From positions 31,089 to 95,088 of the forward strand of contig JBHHZJ010000002.1 of NCBI GenBank assembly GCA_046758005.1: a stretch of 64,000 nucleotides of DNA, given 5' to 3'. Source of the DNA: JBHHZJ01 sp046758005. GTDB taxonomy: Bacteria > Pseudomonadota > Alphaproteobacteria > Kiloniellales > J153. The notes under the pieces were generated by a model. It saw nothing but the letters and a program-made list of their open reading frames with translations. It did not search any database and was not told the DNA's origin. Every line of letters starts with the position of its first letter. The stretch's first letter is position 1. Both the position numbers and the translations under genes were made by a program. Of the stretch, positions 16,959 to 26,581 are shown piece by piece.

Positions 16959-18851
16959 ATGGCTGACTTCGTCGTTCCTGGACCTGGCTTGGCCGCGATC
17001 GTCGAGGAGCGGTCCCGGCCCGGACGCTTGGCCCTGGCAGTGACGGCCGCGACGCTGCTGATGATCGCGGTCCAGGTCAGCCTCGTGGTGCTCGGCAACG
17101 CGCCGGTCGTGGATGGCATTCTAACCGACCCGGACGCTTACATGCGGCTCAGCCGGGTCGAGCTTCTCTGGGCCGGGGGCGACTGGTACGACCCGGTCTT
17201 TCCGCGTATCGATCCGCCCGCGGGCTTCACCCTTCATTGGACCCGGCCCATGGACGCATTGCTGCTGGCCGGCGCGTGGCTGGCCAGCCCGTTCCTGGGC
17301 TTCGAGGGGGCCTTGTATTGGTGGGGCGTGCTGGTCAGCCCGGTCCTGCACGTGATCTCGCTCATTGCGTTCGTGTGGGCCGCGGCGCCCCTGCTTCACC
17401 GCCAATGGCTGTCGTGGTCGGCGTTTCTGTTCGTATCGCAGCCGGCCATATTCGTGTCCTTTCTCGTCGGCCGACCGGACCATCACGGCCTGCTGGCCCT
17501 GCTGTCGATCCTGGTAATCGGCTTCGCGATCCGGGTTCTCTGCGACCCGGAGCGCACCCGCGACGCCGTGTGGCTCGGCCTGGTCTCCGCGCTGGCCCTT
17601 TGGGTCAGCATCGAATCCCTGTTGATCGTCGCGATCTCGATCGGCGCCCTCGGGATGTTTTGGCTTGCTGGGGAACGCCGGTACGCCGGAGTCCTGACCC
17701 TCAACGCCTCGACGTTACTGGCAGCCTTGGCCGCGGCGCTGTTCGCCGAGCGCGGAGCGGCCGGGATTTTGGCGTTCGATATCGACCGCCTGTCCAGCGC
17801 ACATCTGACGCTGTTTGCGATCAACTTGGCGTTTTGGGCCGGCGTCGATTACTACGACCGGCGCGGCGTCCTTTCCAGGAGCCTCCTGTCCCGGATCGGC
17901 TGGACCGTGCTGGGATTGGCCGCGGCGCTGGCGACCGTATCGCTCCTACAGCCGGGCTTCTTCGCTGATCCACTGTCGAGCGGCGACGAACTCTACACGG
18001 CCAAGCATCTGGCGCACATCGAGGAACTCCAGCCGCTGTTTGGCCGCGTGGGATCGGGCGAAGGCTCATGGTCTGTGGCCAGGCCAATCCTCTGGCTCGG
18101 CATCGCGGTGTTGGCCGTTCCGTGGCTTGTCTATTCCATCGTCAACTCGAAGGGGCCGGAGCGACGCGTTTGGGTGTACCTCGGAATTGGCGCGCTGGTG
18201 GTGCTGCCCGTGGCCGCGGCCCAGCGCCGCTGGTCGATCTATCCGGAGATCTTCCTGTTGATGCCCTATGCCGCCTTCGCCGGCACGGTTCTGGACCGGC
18301 TGGCCGCCGGCCTGTCGCGCAAGGCGGCGGGGCTGGGCCGGCTGTCGGTTATTTGCGCCATGTGCGTCTGGTTCTACGTGCCTGCGGCCATTTCCGATCC
18401 CGACGCCACGCCGCAGTCTCCGGCCGGTGTCGCAGAGGCTTGTCCGATCAATGCGCTGGCGCCGGTCCTGAACGATCCCGCTGGTCTGGGCGCCAGCCCG
18501 AAGCGCGTTCTCGCCTTCATCGACGTCGGCCCGGAACTGTTGTACCGCACGCCCCATTCGGTGTTCAGCATTCCGAACCACCGCATCCAACCCGGTTTCA
18601 CGACCACCTACCGGATCATGACGGCCACCGACGTGTCTTTGGCGCGGGAGTTGCTCGAGGAATCACGGGTGGATCTGATCATCGTGTGCCCGGAGTCGGC
18701 CGAATCGTGGTTCTACGACACCAAGGCACCGGGCCCCACGCTGCATCGCATGTTGAGCGAGGGCAGGGCCCCCGATTTTCTCGATCCGATCGCTCTGCCC
18801 GCGAAGATCGCCGGGCGCGTCGGGCTCTTCGCCGTGCGCCGCGGAGGTTGA
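16959..18851 (+). CDS. Polytopic GT-C-type (STT3-like) glycosyltransferase-like protein
   Basis: About 630 residues with a dozen hydrophobic segments and a soluble C-terminal domain of about 180 residues. The first predicted outer loop carries acidic residues just after helix 1 (GILTDPDAYMRLSRVELL), and WYDPVFPRIDPP and HWTRPMD follow. This acidic first loop with helical bundle is the layout of GT-C enzymes such as STT3/PglB, ArnT and mannosyltransferases, which use lipid-linked sugar donors. I saw no WWDxG motif, so oligosaccharyltransferase activity is not shown. TTG at 16950 is an in-frame alternative start. Its position after the tad genes allows a role in modifying pilus or envelope glycans; that is inference. 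Confidence 0.6.
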   Translation: MADFVVPGPGLAAIVEERSRPGRLALAVTAATLLMIAVQVSLVVLGNAPVVDGILTDPDAYMRLSRVELLWAGGDWYDPVFPRIDPPAGFTLHWTRPMDALLLAGAWLASPFLGFEGALYWWGVLVSPVLHVISLIAFVWAAAPLLHRQWLSWSAFLFVSQPAIFVSFLVGRPDHHGLLALLSILVIGFAIRVLCDPERTRDAVWLGLVSALALWVSIESLLIVAISIGALGMFWLAGERRYAGVLTLNASTLLAALAAALFAERGAAGILAFDIDRLSSAHLTLFAINLAFWAGVDYYDRRGVLSRSLLSRIGWTVLGLAAALATVSLLQPGFFADPLSSGDELYTAKHLAHIEELQPLFGRVGSGEGSWSVARPILWLGIAVLAVPWLVYSIVNSKGPERRVWVYLGIGALVVLPVAAAQRRWSIYPEIFLLMPYAAFAGTVLDRLAAGLSRKAAGLGRLSVICAMCVWFYVPAAISDPDATPQSPAGVAEACPINALAPVLNDPAGLGASPKRVLAFIDVGPELLYRTPHSVFSIPNHRIQPGFTTTYRIMTATDVSLARELLEESRVDLIIVCPESAESWFYDTKAPGPTLHRMLSEGRAPDFLDPIALPAKIAGRVGLFAVRRGG

Positions 18852-18962
18852 CATGAGCGCAGCGCCATCCGTTTGTCGGCCCGGCCCCCTGTGCTAACGT
18901 CGGCGCGCGGCCGCCGAGCGAGGCGGCGGGCGCCGGCTTGACACACGGCGTGGCGTTGGGGC

Positions 18963-19814
18963 GTGGAGATCGTCACCTGGAACATACAGGCCGGCCGCGG
19001 CGTCGACGGCGCGCTCGACCTGGACCGCATCGCCCGCACCGTCCGGGCGATGGGGGATCCGGACGTGATCTGTATGCAGGAGGTCGCGCGCTGCATGCCG
19101 GAGCTCGACGGTGGCGCGGGCGCCGACCACGCCGCGCGGATCGCGCGCTTCTTTCCCGATCACACGCCGGTTTTCGGCGCCGCCCTGGACCGCGACGGCG
19201 GCGGGAAGCGGCGGCGGCAATTCGGCAATCTCGTGTTGTCGCGGCCGCCCTTGGTACAGATCTTCCGCCATCTTTTGCCGCAGCCCCCGCACGCCGGGAT
19301 CAAGCATATGCTGCGCCAGGCGATCGAGGTGGTGGTGCCGGTCGAGGCCGGTGCGCTGCGCATCGTGACCACCCATCTCGAGTATCACTCCGAGGCACAG
19401 CGCATGGCGCAGGTCGAGCGGCTTCGGGTCCTGCACCGGGAAGTGTGCGGCAATCAGCGCGAGCCGGCGCTGGCGCTCGACAGCGGCCCGTACGCGCGCG
19501 CGCCGCGCCCGGGCGCCGCGGTGTTTTGCGGCGACTTCAACATGGCTCCGGACGATCCGGTGTATGTCCGTCTGCTGGCCCCGTTCGACGACGGGTCTCC
19601 CGCGCTTTGCGATGCCTGGAGACTCGCCCGGCCGGGGTCCCCGCACGATCCGACCTGCGGAATCTTCGATCGCACGCAGTGGCCGCAGGGCGCGCACTGC
19701 CGCGATTATTTCTTCGTCACCTCGGACCTCGCCGACCGGGTGGCGGCGGTCAAGGTCGACGCGGAGACCCAGGCCTCCGACCACCAGCCGATGCGCCTGG
19801 TCCTTGCCGTGTAA
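18963..19814 (+). CDS. Endonuclease/exonuclease/phosphatase-family protein
   Basis: A 283-residue protein of the DNase I/exonuclease III fold, from a GTG start. The conserved blocks are in order: VTWNIQAGRG (metal Asn), ICMQEV (metal Glu), TTHLEYHSEAQRMAQ (catalytic His), FCGDFNMAP (Asp and Asn) and ASDHQPM (catalytic Asp-His). No signal peptide or membrane segment is visible. Members of this family include phosphodiesterases, sphingomyelinases and nucleases, so the substrate is open. Genomic partners do not decide it. It is separated by 111 bp from the upstream membrane protein on the same strand. Confidence 0.85.
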   Translation: MEIVTWNIQAGRGVDGALDLDRIARTVRAMGDPDVICMQEVARCMPELDGGAGADHAARIARFFPDHTPVFGAALDRDGGGKRRRQFGNLVLSRPPLVQIFRHLLPQPPHAGIKHMLRQAIEVVVPVEAGALRIVTTHLEYHSEAQRMAQVERLRVLHREVCGNQREPALALDSGPYARAPRPGAAVFCGDFNMAPDDPVYVRLLAPFDDGSPALCDAWRLARPGSPHDPTCGIFDRTQWPQGAHCRDYFFVTSDLADRVAAVKVDAETQASDHQPMRLVLAV

Positions 19815-19912
19815 GAAATCGAGTCCGACGGGAAAGTTTCACCGGTCAAACGCCGGCCGGCCGACGCGACTTCGAGCCGGGCAAACAGGGCATCGGAGAG
19901 GATAACCAACGT

Positions 19913-20785
19913 CTATCGGACAGGCCCCGTAGGAGCCTTGGAACCGACGCGTGTCCAGGACAGGAGCCGCAGGTTCCGCCCCACGAACGAGAAGACCGCA
20001 GTGTCGAGCGCGGAGGGACAGCAGTTCGGATCGCTGCCCAGCCAGGCGCTCGCCGTCGCCGAGACCTCGCCGCGGGCGCAGTCGACCTCGTAGGCGCCTT
20101 CGGGCGCGCAGGCGTAGACGATCTCGTGGAGTACGGCGAGCCGCCCATCGCGGACCCGGAAGATCTGGACGACCTCGTCACAGGTCGAGCTGCCCGCGCC
20201 CGAGGCGTAGCGCAGGCGCACGACGGCGCGCGCCGATTCCAGCGCCGGGTTGTCGCAGACCCTCCTGTCGAGAAGTTCGGCCCGCTCGAAACCGAGCCCA
20301 TCCTTGGCGTCGTAGGCTCCGTTCCGCAAGGGGATCGAGAGGTCGGGCGCGATCCCGCGCGGCCGGTACGTCAAGTTGGCGAAGTCGACCGCGCGCAGGT
20401 CCCGGTAGCCGGCCTCGTAAGTCGCGCCGACCGGGCCGAAGGCAAATTGAGGCGCGTGCGCTTCGGCGATCGGAGCCGGGCCGCCCGGCGAGCTTGAGGC
20501 GTCCTGCCGCTTCGGGCCCCCGGCCGGCGGAGAACCGGCCGCCCGCCGCGCGGCGTCCTCGACGGTCCGCAACAGCTCCGCGAGAGGCGAATCCCGCTCC
20601 CCGAGACGCCGGTCGTCGGTCGCGTCCGGTCCGCCCGTCGGGCCTGGCCGATCGACCTCGATGGCCGGGCCGGGGTGCTCGCCGTCGAGCGAGCGGTTGA
20701 CCCATGTCGCGATCTGAAAGACGACGTAGACCGACAGCAGGACGAACGTGCCCGTCAGCAACGGTTTCGTTTTGTTCGCCGGCAT
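19913..20785 (-). CDS. Single-pass membrane protein, function unknown (surface-cassette gene 5)
   Basis: 290 residues from ATG 20785 (an upstream TTG at 20818 is possible but weaker). An N-terminal helix (LLTGTFVLLSVYVVFQIATWV) is followed by a Pro/Gly/Asp-rich linker to about residue 100, then a folded periplasmic domain. Four to five Cys residues (VCDNPALE, SSTCDEV, YACAPEG, VDCARGE, PNCCPSA) suggest disulfides. I do not recognise the family. It is the last gene of the minus-strand block of exported proteins that begins with the giant VWA protein at 31606, 297 bp downstream of the nearest paralogue, so it may be co-transcribed. Confidence 0.7.
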   Translation of the reverse strand: MPANKTKPLLTGTFVLLSVYVVFQIATWVNRSLDGEHPGPAIEVDRPGPTGGPDATDDRRLGERDSPLAELLRTVEDAARRAAGSPPAGGPKRQDASSSPGGPAPIAEAHAPQFAFGPVGATYEAGYRDLRAVDFANLTYRPRGIAPDLSIPLRNGAYDAKDGLGFERAELLDRRVCDNPALESARAVVRLRYASGAGSSTCDEVVQIFRVRDGRLAVLHEIVYACAPEGAYEVDCARGEVSATASAWLGSDPNCCPSALDTAVFSFVGRNLRLLSWTRVGSKAPTGPVR

Positions 20786-21082
20786 GGCCGATGTCTCGCC
20801 ACAGTCGCAATTCGACAAACCGTCAGCCGATCAAGCTTGATTGGACATACGATATGGAGATAAGCGGTGCGGCACCCCCAAAAAACGCGGGCATCGCGAC
20901 CGTCCCAGCCGTCGTGTCCGTTGAACGTCGCGTGACGGCAGGGATTCCGGGACACCCGTTCGGGACCGCATTCGGGGGAGCGAATTGGGGTGCATCTCCG
21001 ACAATCCAAGGGGCGGAATCGGGTGCGGGAGCTTCTTGTGATCGCCCGCCGCTCAATAGTGCGAGACCATGGATAAGACGGG

Positions 21083-23236
21083 TCACGGCAGGACGATTCG
21101 AACATCGATGTTATTTCCGACATTGTTGAGAAACTGCTGGAACTCACGCCGTGTCAGGAGCCGGACGAGGATTGCGGTCAAGTCGGCCACACCGGCGGCA
21201 TAGGTGACGTAAGTGAGCCTCCATTGATAGATCCACCCTCCGGTCGGTCTGGCCACGACGACGGTTTGTGTCTGCTGCTCGACCCCATTGGTGTAAAGGC
21301 CGTCGTCCGTCACCGCGACCGTTTCGCCCGATTTCCTGTGGATCCGCCACCAAGCGAATCTCGGCGTTGCGCCAACGGTAAGCGCCCGTTTGGGCGCGAC
21401 GGCCATATAGCCGTCCTCGAGGGTCCCGTAGAGCCTCGCTAGAGCGTCTTCAGGTACGTCGCCGTCGCCCGCGACGCGAACACGCGGTCCATCCAGGAGG
21501 ACCGTCGGCACGGTCTCGGCCCGCGCTTGCTCGAACAGCGAACTCGTGCCGATCCCCGGTCCCCATCCCCCCGACTCGTGTCGCCATTCGGCAAGGGCGA
21601 GATCCATGAATGCGCGCTCCAGCGTGCCCTCAACCACGCCTCGGAATAACCGGGTACGAAAGACGAGCGCGGGCCGGGGATCGCGCATGACGATCCGCGC
21701 GTGATCGCGCCGCAAGTCCAGGAAAAATCTTTGCCTTGCAGGATCGTTCGATAACTCGGCGATTTGGAGCCGCGGCGAATCCGGATAGAACAACACGACA
21801 TTGTTGCCTGGAAGGCGGACGTTGTGCAGCGCTTTGTCCGAGGCTGTAACGAAGCCGATGTTGAATTGCCGCAGCGCCGCGAGAACATCCTGGGACTCGT
21901 CACCGGTCGCGGCCGGTTCCCCATCGGCATTTGGAAGGTGCACCGCCGCCATTGGGCCGGTCGTAAAGAACAGATCATAGACAACGCTGGTGACATCCAG
22001 CGCGTCGACGGTCTCGGCCCGCGCGCGAACCTCGATTGCGGTCAACTTCAGTCCTCTTGCGCGTCTTGCCTGCCCGACCCGGTCGAAGATCTCCCGTATG
22101 ACGGTCTCTTTTCGCCCGTCCGGATAGACGAAGTCGAACTCGATCCACTCCGCCGTGGCGATGGGGACGTCCTTGCGCATCCCCGCGCCGGAGAGAATAT
22201 CCTTGATCGAACCCAATCCGCCCTGCCCAGGCGGCCTCTGCCGGAACGGCTTCCCGACCTCCGATTTTTCGTTCCCGACGAGGAGGATCGGCTTGACCCG
22301 TCCGGTGTCCTCCAGGGCCGTCGAGATCGCATCCTGCAGGCTGCTTGCGGGGCCTTTCCAGTGTTCCGGCATATGGACGAGTGCGAGGTCGCGGCCCGAA
22401 AGCTCCGCTGCTTTCGCCGAACGGCGCAGGATCACCCGCTCGGAGGACCGGTCGCCGATGTACTCTTCCAACCGGACCCGGATTTCGACCCGGTGGAACA
22501 GGCCCTCCGGAAACGACTCGAAGTTCTCGTCTGCTCGCGCGAAACGCTCACCGAGCGAAGCCTCGTCGAAGGTCGGGTCGAGATCGACCCAGGCGCCGTC
22601 CTTCCGCCATTGGACCCAGTAATGGTCTCGGGCTTCCTCGGCCAGCGAGGCCAGGCTGGTCGCCGCCTCCGGCCCCGGTTCGTGGCCGATCCGCTTCAGG
22701 TGGTCGACGATAAGATTATAGTCGCGCTGCACGCCGGTTCTCAGCGTCTCCAAAGCGGCCTCCACCTCCGGCGCGAGCTCGCTCTCGGCCGGCGCGGCGC
22801 GCGGCCGCTCGGCCCACATCGAGTCAACGAACTTCCGGGCCTCGGCTTCGGACAGCTTCCCGCGCGCGTAGCGCACGCGGTGGCCGGCGTGCTCCAACAG
22901 GCTGCCGAGCAGGGCCGCCTGGTCGACCGAATTTCCCGCGAGCGCGAGCAGCGTCCCGCGCGGCCCGCGCAGGTAGCCCGTGTAGACCTCGTAGGCGATC
23001 TGGTCGCGCACGAAGGCGAAGATGCGCGCCGGGTTCTTGCCCAGGGCGACGGCGAAGTGCTCCGGCGCGACATGGGTCAGGTCGAAGGTCCTGGGCACGG
23101 GAAGCTCCAGGGACTGGACCGCATCGGCCGGGGCCGCGCCGTAGGCGGCGCCATGCCATGTCATGGGGCCCGCGCAAAGGGCAACGGATAGGAGCATCAG
23201 GGTCTTGCGAAGGGCCCTGGAACGAACCGTCGGCAT
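21083..23236 (-). CDS. Exported transglutaminase-like protein with Ser at catalytic Cys position (paralogue A)
   Basis: A 717-residue protein with a signal peptide (cleavage near residue 34, TWHGAAYGAAPA). Residues about 65-225 read as a transglutaminase-like domain: RIFAFVRDQIAYEVYTGYLRG, then GNSVDQAALLGSLLEHAGHRVR where the nucleophile is normally Cys but is Ser103, then HYWVQW (His205) and WVDLDPTF (Asp218 or Asp220). The remaining 490 residues have no family I know. The protein is paralogous to the neighbour at 23374-25545 over most of its length. The ribosome site is GAGGAGAG before ATG 23236. A catalytically dead or altered activity is inferred from the Ser. Confidence 0.8.
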   Translation of the reverse strand: MPTVRSRALRKTLMLLSVALCAGPMTWHGAAYGAAPADAVQSLELPVPRTFDLTHVAPEHFAVALGKNPARIFAFVRDQIAYEVYTGYLRGPRGTLLALAGNSVDQAALLGSLLEHAGHRVRYARGKLSEAEARKFVDSMWAERPRAAPAESELAPEVEAALETLRTGVQRDYNLIVDHLKRIGHEPGPEAATSLASLAEEARDHYWVQWRKDGAWVDLDPTFDEASLGERFARADENFESFPEGLFHRVEIRVRLEEYIGDRSSERVILRRSAKAAELSGRDLALVHMPEHWKGPASSLQDAISTALEDTGRVKPILLVGNEKSEVGKPFRQRPPGQGGLGSIKDILSGAGMRKDVPIATAEWIEFDFVYPDGRKETVIREIFDRVGQARRARGLKLTAIEVRARAETVDALDVTSVVYDLFFTTGPMAAVHLPNADGEPAATGDESQDVLAALRQFNIGFVTASDKALHNVRLPGNNVVLFYPDSPRLQIAELSNDPARQRFFLDLRRDHARIVMRDPRPALVFRTRLFRGVVEGTLERAFMDLALAEWRHESGGWGPGIGTSSLFEQARAETVPTVLLDGPRVRVAGDGDVPEDALARLYGTLEDGYMAVAPKRALTVGATPRFAWWRIHRKSGETVAVTDDGLYTNGVEQQTQTVVVARPTGGWIYQWRLTYVTYAAGVADLTAILVRLLTRREFQQFLNNVGNNIDVRIVLP

Positions 23237-23373
23237 TGCGGCTCTCCTCTGCGTCTGCCGGACCGGCGGTTTCGGTCCGTCCGTCGTGTCGGGCTCGAAA
23301 TGGCGCCGCCCGGGAGGCGGATGTTGCCAAAGGCCGAATCATCGCCCGAGCGCGCCGTCCTTGGCGAAATCGC

Positions 23374-25545
23374 TCAGAGAAACAGATAAGGCGGCAGGCC
23401 CCCGACGATGTTGACAACCTCGCCCGATCCAAGGGCTTGGTGCACGAAGGTTCCCAGAGCTTCCGTACCCCACTGAAAGGTGCCGACGGAAGTTTGAACC
23501 GTTGTCCCGAATTCAGCGCCCGGCAGGTCTCCAACGTACTCCATGACGATGATCTCGGTTTCCTGCGCCTCCTCGTCGTTGATGATCCAATACTCCGCGC
23601 CGTTCGCGTGAAGACCTTCGTCCGTCACCGCGGTCGTCTCGCCGGTTCGCGGATCGATTCGCCACCAGGCGTAGCGCGGCGCCGCGCCCAGAGCGATCGT
23701 CCGATCGGGCCCCACGACGAAGAACCCGCCCGCAAGGTCCTCGCGGACCCTTACGAGTGCATCGCCCCCGATCCCGGCGCCGGCATCTGGACCGCCCGGT
23801 CCGAACAGCATCGTCGGCACGCCCTCGTCCCGCGCCCGCTCCAGGAGCGAGCTCGTGCTCACCGACGGGCCCGGGCCGTCCGCGCGGCCGCGCGCGGTGA
23901 CGAACTCCACGACGGCCCGCTCGAGGGTTCCCTCGACGACACCTCTGGCCACGCGCACGGAAAACGCATGGTCCGGGCGGGAACCCAGGGCCAAGACGCG
24001 TGCCCGATCCCGCCGCAGGTCGAGCGTGAGCGTGAGCGTCTTCTCGTTTTTCACGACCTCCGCGACGAACACCCGCGGTGAATCGGGATAGACGAGCGCC
24101 TTTACGCCATCGCGCATCCGAAGCCGCCCAAGGAGCGCGTCCGAGGTTGCCGCGAAGCCTATGGTCAGGTTCCGCAGTCCCTCGCGCAGACCCGCGGCTC
24201 CGCCCTTCTTCGGGGACGAGCCGGAAGCGATATCGGCCGCATGCGCGCCATCGAGCCGGCCCGTGGTGAAAAAGAGGTCATAGAGCGCCTTGCTGACGTC
24301 GAAGGCTCCGTCCGACCCGATGTGCGCGCGAACCTCCTCGGCGGTCAGCGCGTTTCCGCTGGCCCTCTTGCTCTTGCCGATTCGGTCGAACAGCGCGCGC
24401 ACGACCGCCTCCCTGCGCCCGTCCGGATAGAGGAAGTCGAACTCGATCGACGCCGCCGTGGCGATCGGGACGGGGTCTCTCGTGCCCGCGCCGCTCAGTA
24501 TGTCCTTTATGCCGCCCAATCCCCGTCGCGCCGGCGGTCTCTGTCGGAAGGGCTCGCCGGCGATCCAGTCCTGTTTGTCCAGGAGCAGGACCGGCTTGAC
24601 CCGCCCGGTGTCCTCGATCGCCGCTGCAATGGCGCCCTTGAGGCCGCGCGCGGGCCCTTTCCAGTTTTCGCGCACGTACGACAGGACGAGGTCGGCCCCG
24701 GAAAGGTCCGCCGCCTTGGTCTTGTACTCCAGGATCACCCGTTCCGACCGAGAATTGCCCGTGTATTCCTCAAGCCGGATGCGGATTTCGACGCGGTGGA
24801 ACAGTCCCTCCGGAAACGACTCGAAGGTCTCGTCTGCTCGCGCGAAACGCTCACCGAGCGAAGCCTCGTCGAAGGTCGGGTCGAGATCGACCCAGGCGCC
24901 GTCCTTCCACCATTGGACCCAGTAATGATCTCGGGCTTCCTCGACCAGCGAGGCCAGGCTGGTCGCCGCTTCGGGGCCGGGCCTGTGGCCGGCGCGCTTG
25001 AGGTGGCCGAGGATGAGGTTGTAATCGCGCTCGACGCCGACGCGCAGCGTCTCCAGCGCCGCCGCGACCTCGGGCGAGGGCTCGTCAACGGTCCGCGCCG
25101 GCGCGGCGCGCGGCCGCTCGGCCCACATCGAGTCCACGAGCGTCTTTGCCGCTGACTCCGTAAGCTCCGCACGAACATATTGCACGCGCTGCCCCGCATG
25201 CTCGAGCAGGCTCCCAAGCAAGGCCGCCTGGTCGACCGAATTTCCCGCCAGCGCGAGCAGCGTCCCGCGCGGCCCGCGCAGGTAGCCCGTGTAGACCTCG
25301 TAGGCGATCCGGTCGCGCACGAAGGCGAAGATGCGCGCCGGGTCCTTGCCCAGGGCTACGGTGAAGTGCTCCGGCTGCACGTGGGCGAGATCGAAGGTGC
25401 GCGGCACAGGGAGCTCGAGCGCCGCCGGGGTATCGGCAGCTTGTTCACCATAAGCGGTTCCATGTGCGGCCCACCAGGTTGCCCAAGCGAAGATCCACAG
25501 TAGGAGCGCAGCTCCTCGGACCGCCTCTGTCCGCATGGCTCTCAT
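23374..25545 (-). CDS. Exported transglutaminase-like protein with Ser at catalytic Cys position (paralogue B)
   Basis: 723 residues from ATG 25545, which has a good ribosome site (GGGAGGGAGAG); the frame is open further upstream to 25953 without coding features. The signal peptide ends near residue 33 (WAAHGTAYGEQA). The mature N-terminus LELPVPRTFDLAH and the whole transglutaminase-like domain are nearly the same as in paralogue A, with Ser103 again replacing the expected Cys and the His and Asp kept. The middle and C-terminal parts are clearly related but diverged (for example RRPPARRGLGGIKDILSGAG). The two genes look like an old tandem duplication. The paralogues are separated by 137 bp. 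Confidence 0.8.
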   Translation of the reverse strand: MRAMRTEAVRGAALLLWIFAWATWWAAHGTAYGEQAADTPAALELPVPRTFDLAHVQPEHFTVALGKDPARIFAFVRDRIAYEVYTGYLRGPRGTLLALAGNSVDQAALLGSLLEHAGQRVQYVRAELTESAAKTLVDSMWAERPRAAPARTVDEPSPEVAAALETLRVGVERDYNLILGHLKRAGHRPGPEAATSLASLVEEARDHYWVQWWKDGAWVDLDPTFDEASLGERFARADETFESFPEGLFHRVEIRIRLEEYTGNSRSERVILEYKTKAADLSGADLVLSYVRENWKGPARGLKGAIAAAIEDTGRVKPVLLLDKQDWIAGEPFRQRPPARRGLGGIKDILSGAGTRDPVPIATAASIEFDFLYPDGRREAVVRALFDRIGKSKRASGNALTAEEVRAHIGSDGAFDVSKALYDLFFTTGRLDGAHAADIASGSSPKKGGAAGLREGLRNLTIGFAATSDALLGRLRMRDGVKALVYPDSPRVFVAEVVKNEKTLTLTLDLRRDRARVLALGSRPDHAFSVRVARGVVEGTLERAVVEFVTARGRADGPGPSVSTSSLLERARDEGVPTMLFGPGGPDAGAGIGGDALVRVREDLAGGFFVVGPDRTIALGAAPRYAWWRIDPRTGETTAVTDEGLHANGAEYWIINDEEAQETEIIVMEYVGDLPGAEFGTTVQTSVGTFQWGTEALGTFVHQALGSGEVVNIVGGLPPYLFL

Positions 25546-25721
25546 CGATCTCTCCCTCCCCGGCGAGCTACCGCTCAACCGCTGCACGCCGCCTTCGGTG
25601 ACGGACCGTGCTGCGTGCCGCGTTGCCGGCCCAGGCATTGCCGGCGCCAACCTGCGCGCCGCGGGCGCGTTCCCGAATGCCCGGACACTGGTTCCGTCAC
25701 GGCAACCCCGCTTGCCCGCGG

Positions 25722-26417
25722 CTACGTGCAATATTCGTTGTACCAACTGATATATTCGTCGTCGTCGCGATACTTCGGATCGTTGATCTGGCCGCAGCTC
25801 TCGTACTTGTCGCGCGGCGGCTTGCCGGATGGCGCCGGCGTCGCCGACGGCTTGGATGACGGCGCCGACGTCGGAGCGGATGACGGTTTTGTTCGTGGCG
25901 CCGACGTTTTCTTGTCGGTGATCTTTCCGATCTTGCACTCCGACTCGAAGCACCCGTCACTGAGATCCTCCCATTTCCTACGTAACCGATCCCGTTCTTT
26001 CCAAAGTTCCCGGAGCGTCTGGTCCTCGCGGTATTCTCGGGTCCCTTCATGAATGCCTTGGGCTTCCAGTTCGGCCTTGCGGTCGTTCCATCGTTTCCTA
26101 AGGTCTCGCCACTTTTCCCGCAGCTCATTGGCGCGGAAGTTGCACTCCTCGCACGCATCCGCTCGGTCGCGACTGTCGCCGCGCGTGTCCGGCCCAACGC
26201 CGCTGTCCGGCTCTTCCTTGCACCGATTCACGCCTACGTTGCCTATGACGCCGCAATCCAAGGCACGGTTAATCGCGTCCATGAGGCTCTTCGCGGCGTC
26301 ATCGGACTGCGCCTGCGCCGTGCTGACGACGGGCGGAAGCACGCCCCACTGGACGGCGAAGGGCAACAAGGCAAAGACCAACACGTAGGTTACGTTCCGG
26401 ATCATTTTCCCGCGCAT
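25722..26417 (-). CDS. Exported Cys-rich charged protein, function unknown
   Basis: 231 residues from ATG 26417 (ATG 26405 also possible). A signal peptide ends at about residue 36 (VVSTAQAQ). The mature part has two Cys-containing clusters (LDCGVIGNVGVNRCKEE and DACEECNFR), a highly charged stretch likely to form a coiled coil (about residues 105-165), another Cys pair (DGCFESECKIG), a Ser/Ala/Pro/Lys linker (about 180-208), and a Cys-containing end (YESCGQ and EYCT). I know no matching family. It sits between the giant VWA gene and the transglutaminase-like pair on the same strand, so it is probably part of the same operon. Confidence 0.72.
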   Translation of the reverse strand: MRGKMIRNVTYVLVFALLPFAVQWGVLPPVVSTAQAQSDDAAKSLMDAINRALDCGVIGNVGVNRCKEEPDSGVGPDTRGDSRDRADACEECNFRANELREKWRDLRKRWNDRKAELEAQGIHEGTREYREDQTLRELWKERDRLRRKWEDLSDGCFESECKIGKITDKKTSAPRTKPSSAPTSAPSSKPSATPAPSGKPPRDKYESCGQINDPKYRDDDEYISWYNEYCT

Positions 26418-26581
26418 TGCCTGCTCGTTCCCTCGCAAGAGAAAGCGGCCGAGAGCGAATCGGGCTCCTGCGCGCCGTGACCGGCCGCGAAGCGGTCGTT
26501 GCATCTTTGCCTCCCATCGGTTTGCACGGGTCCTTCGCCGGGCCCCGACCCGTGTCGCTGTGTCGTGTTCGTCGGCATCCC

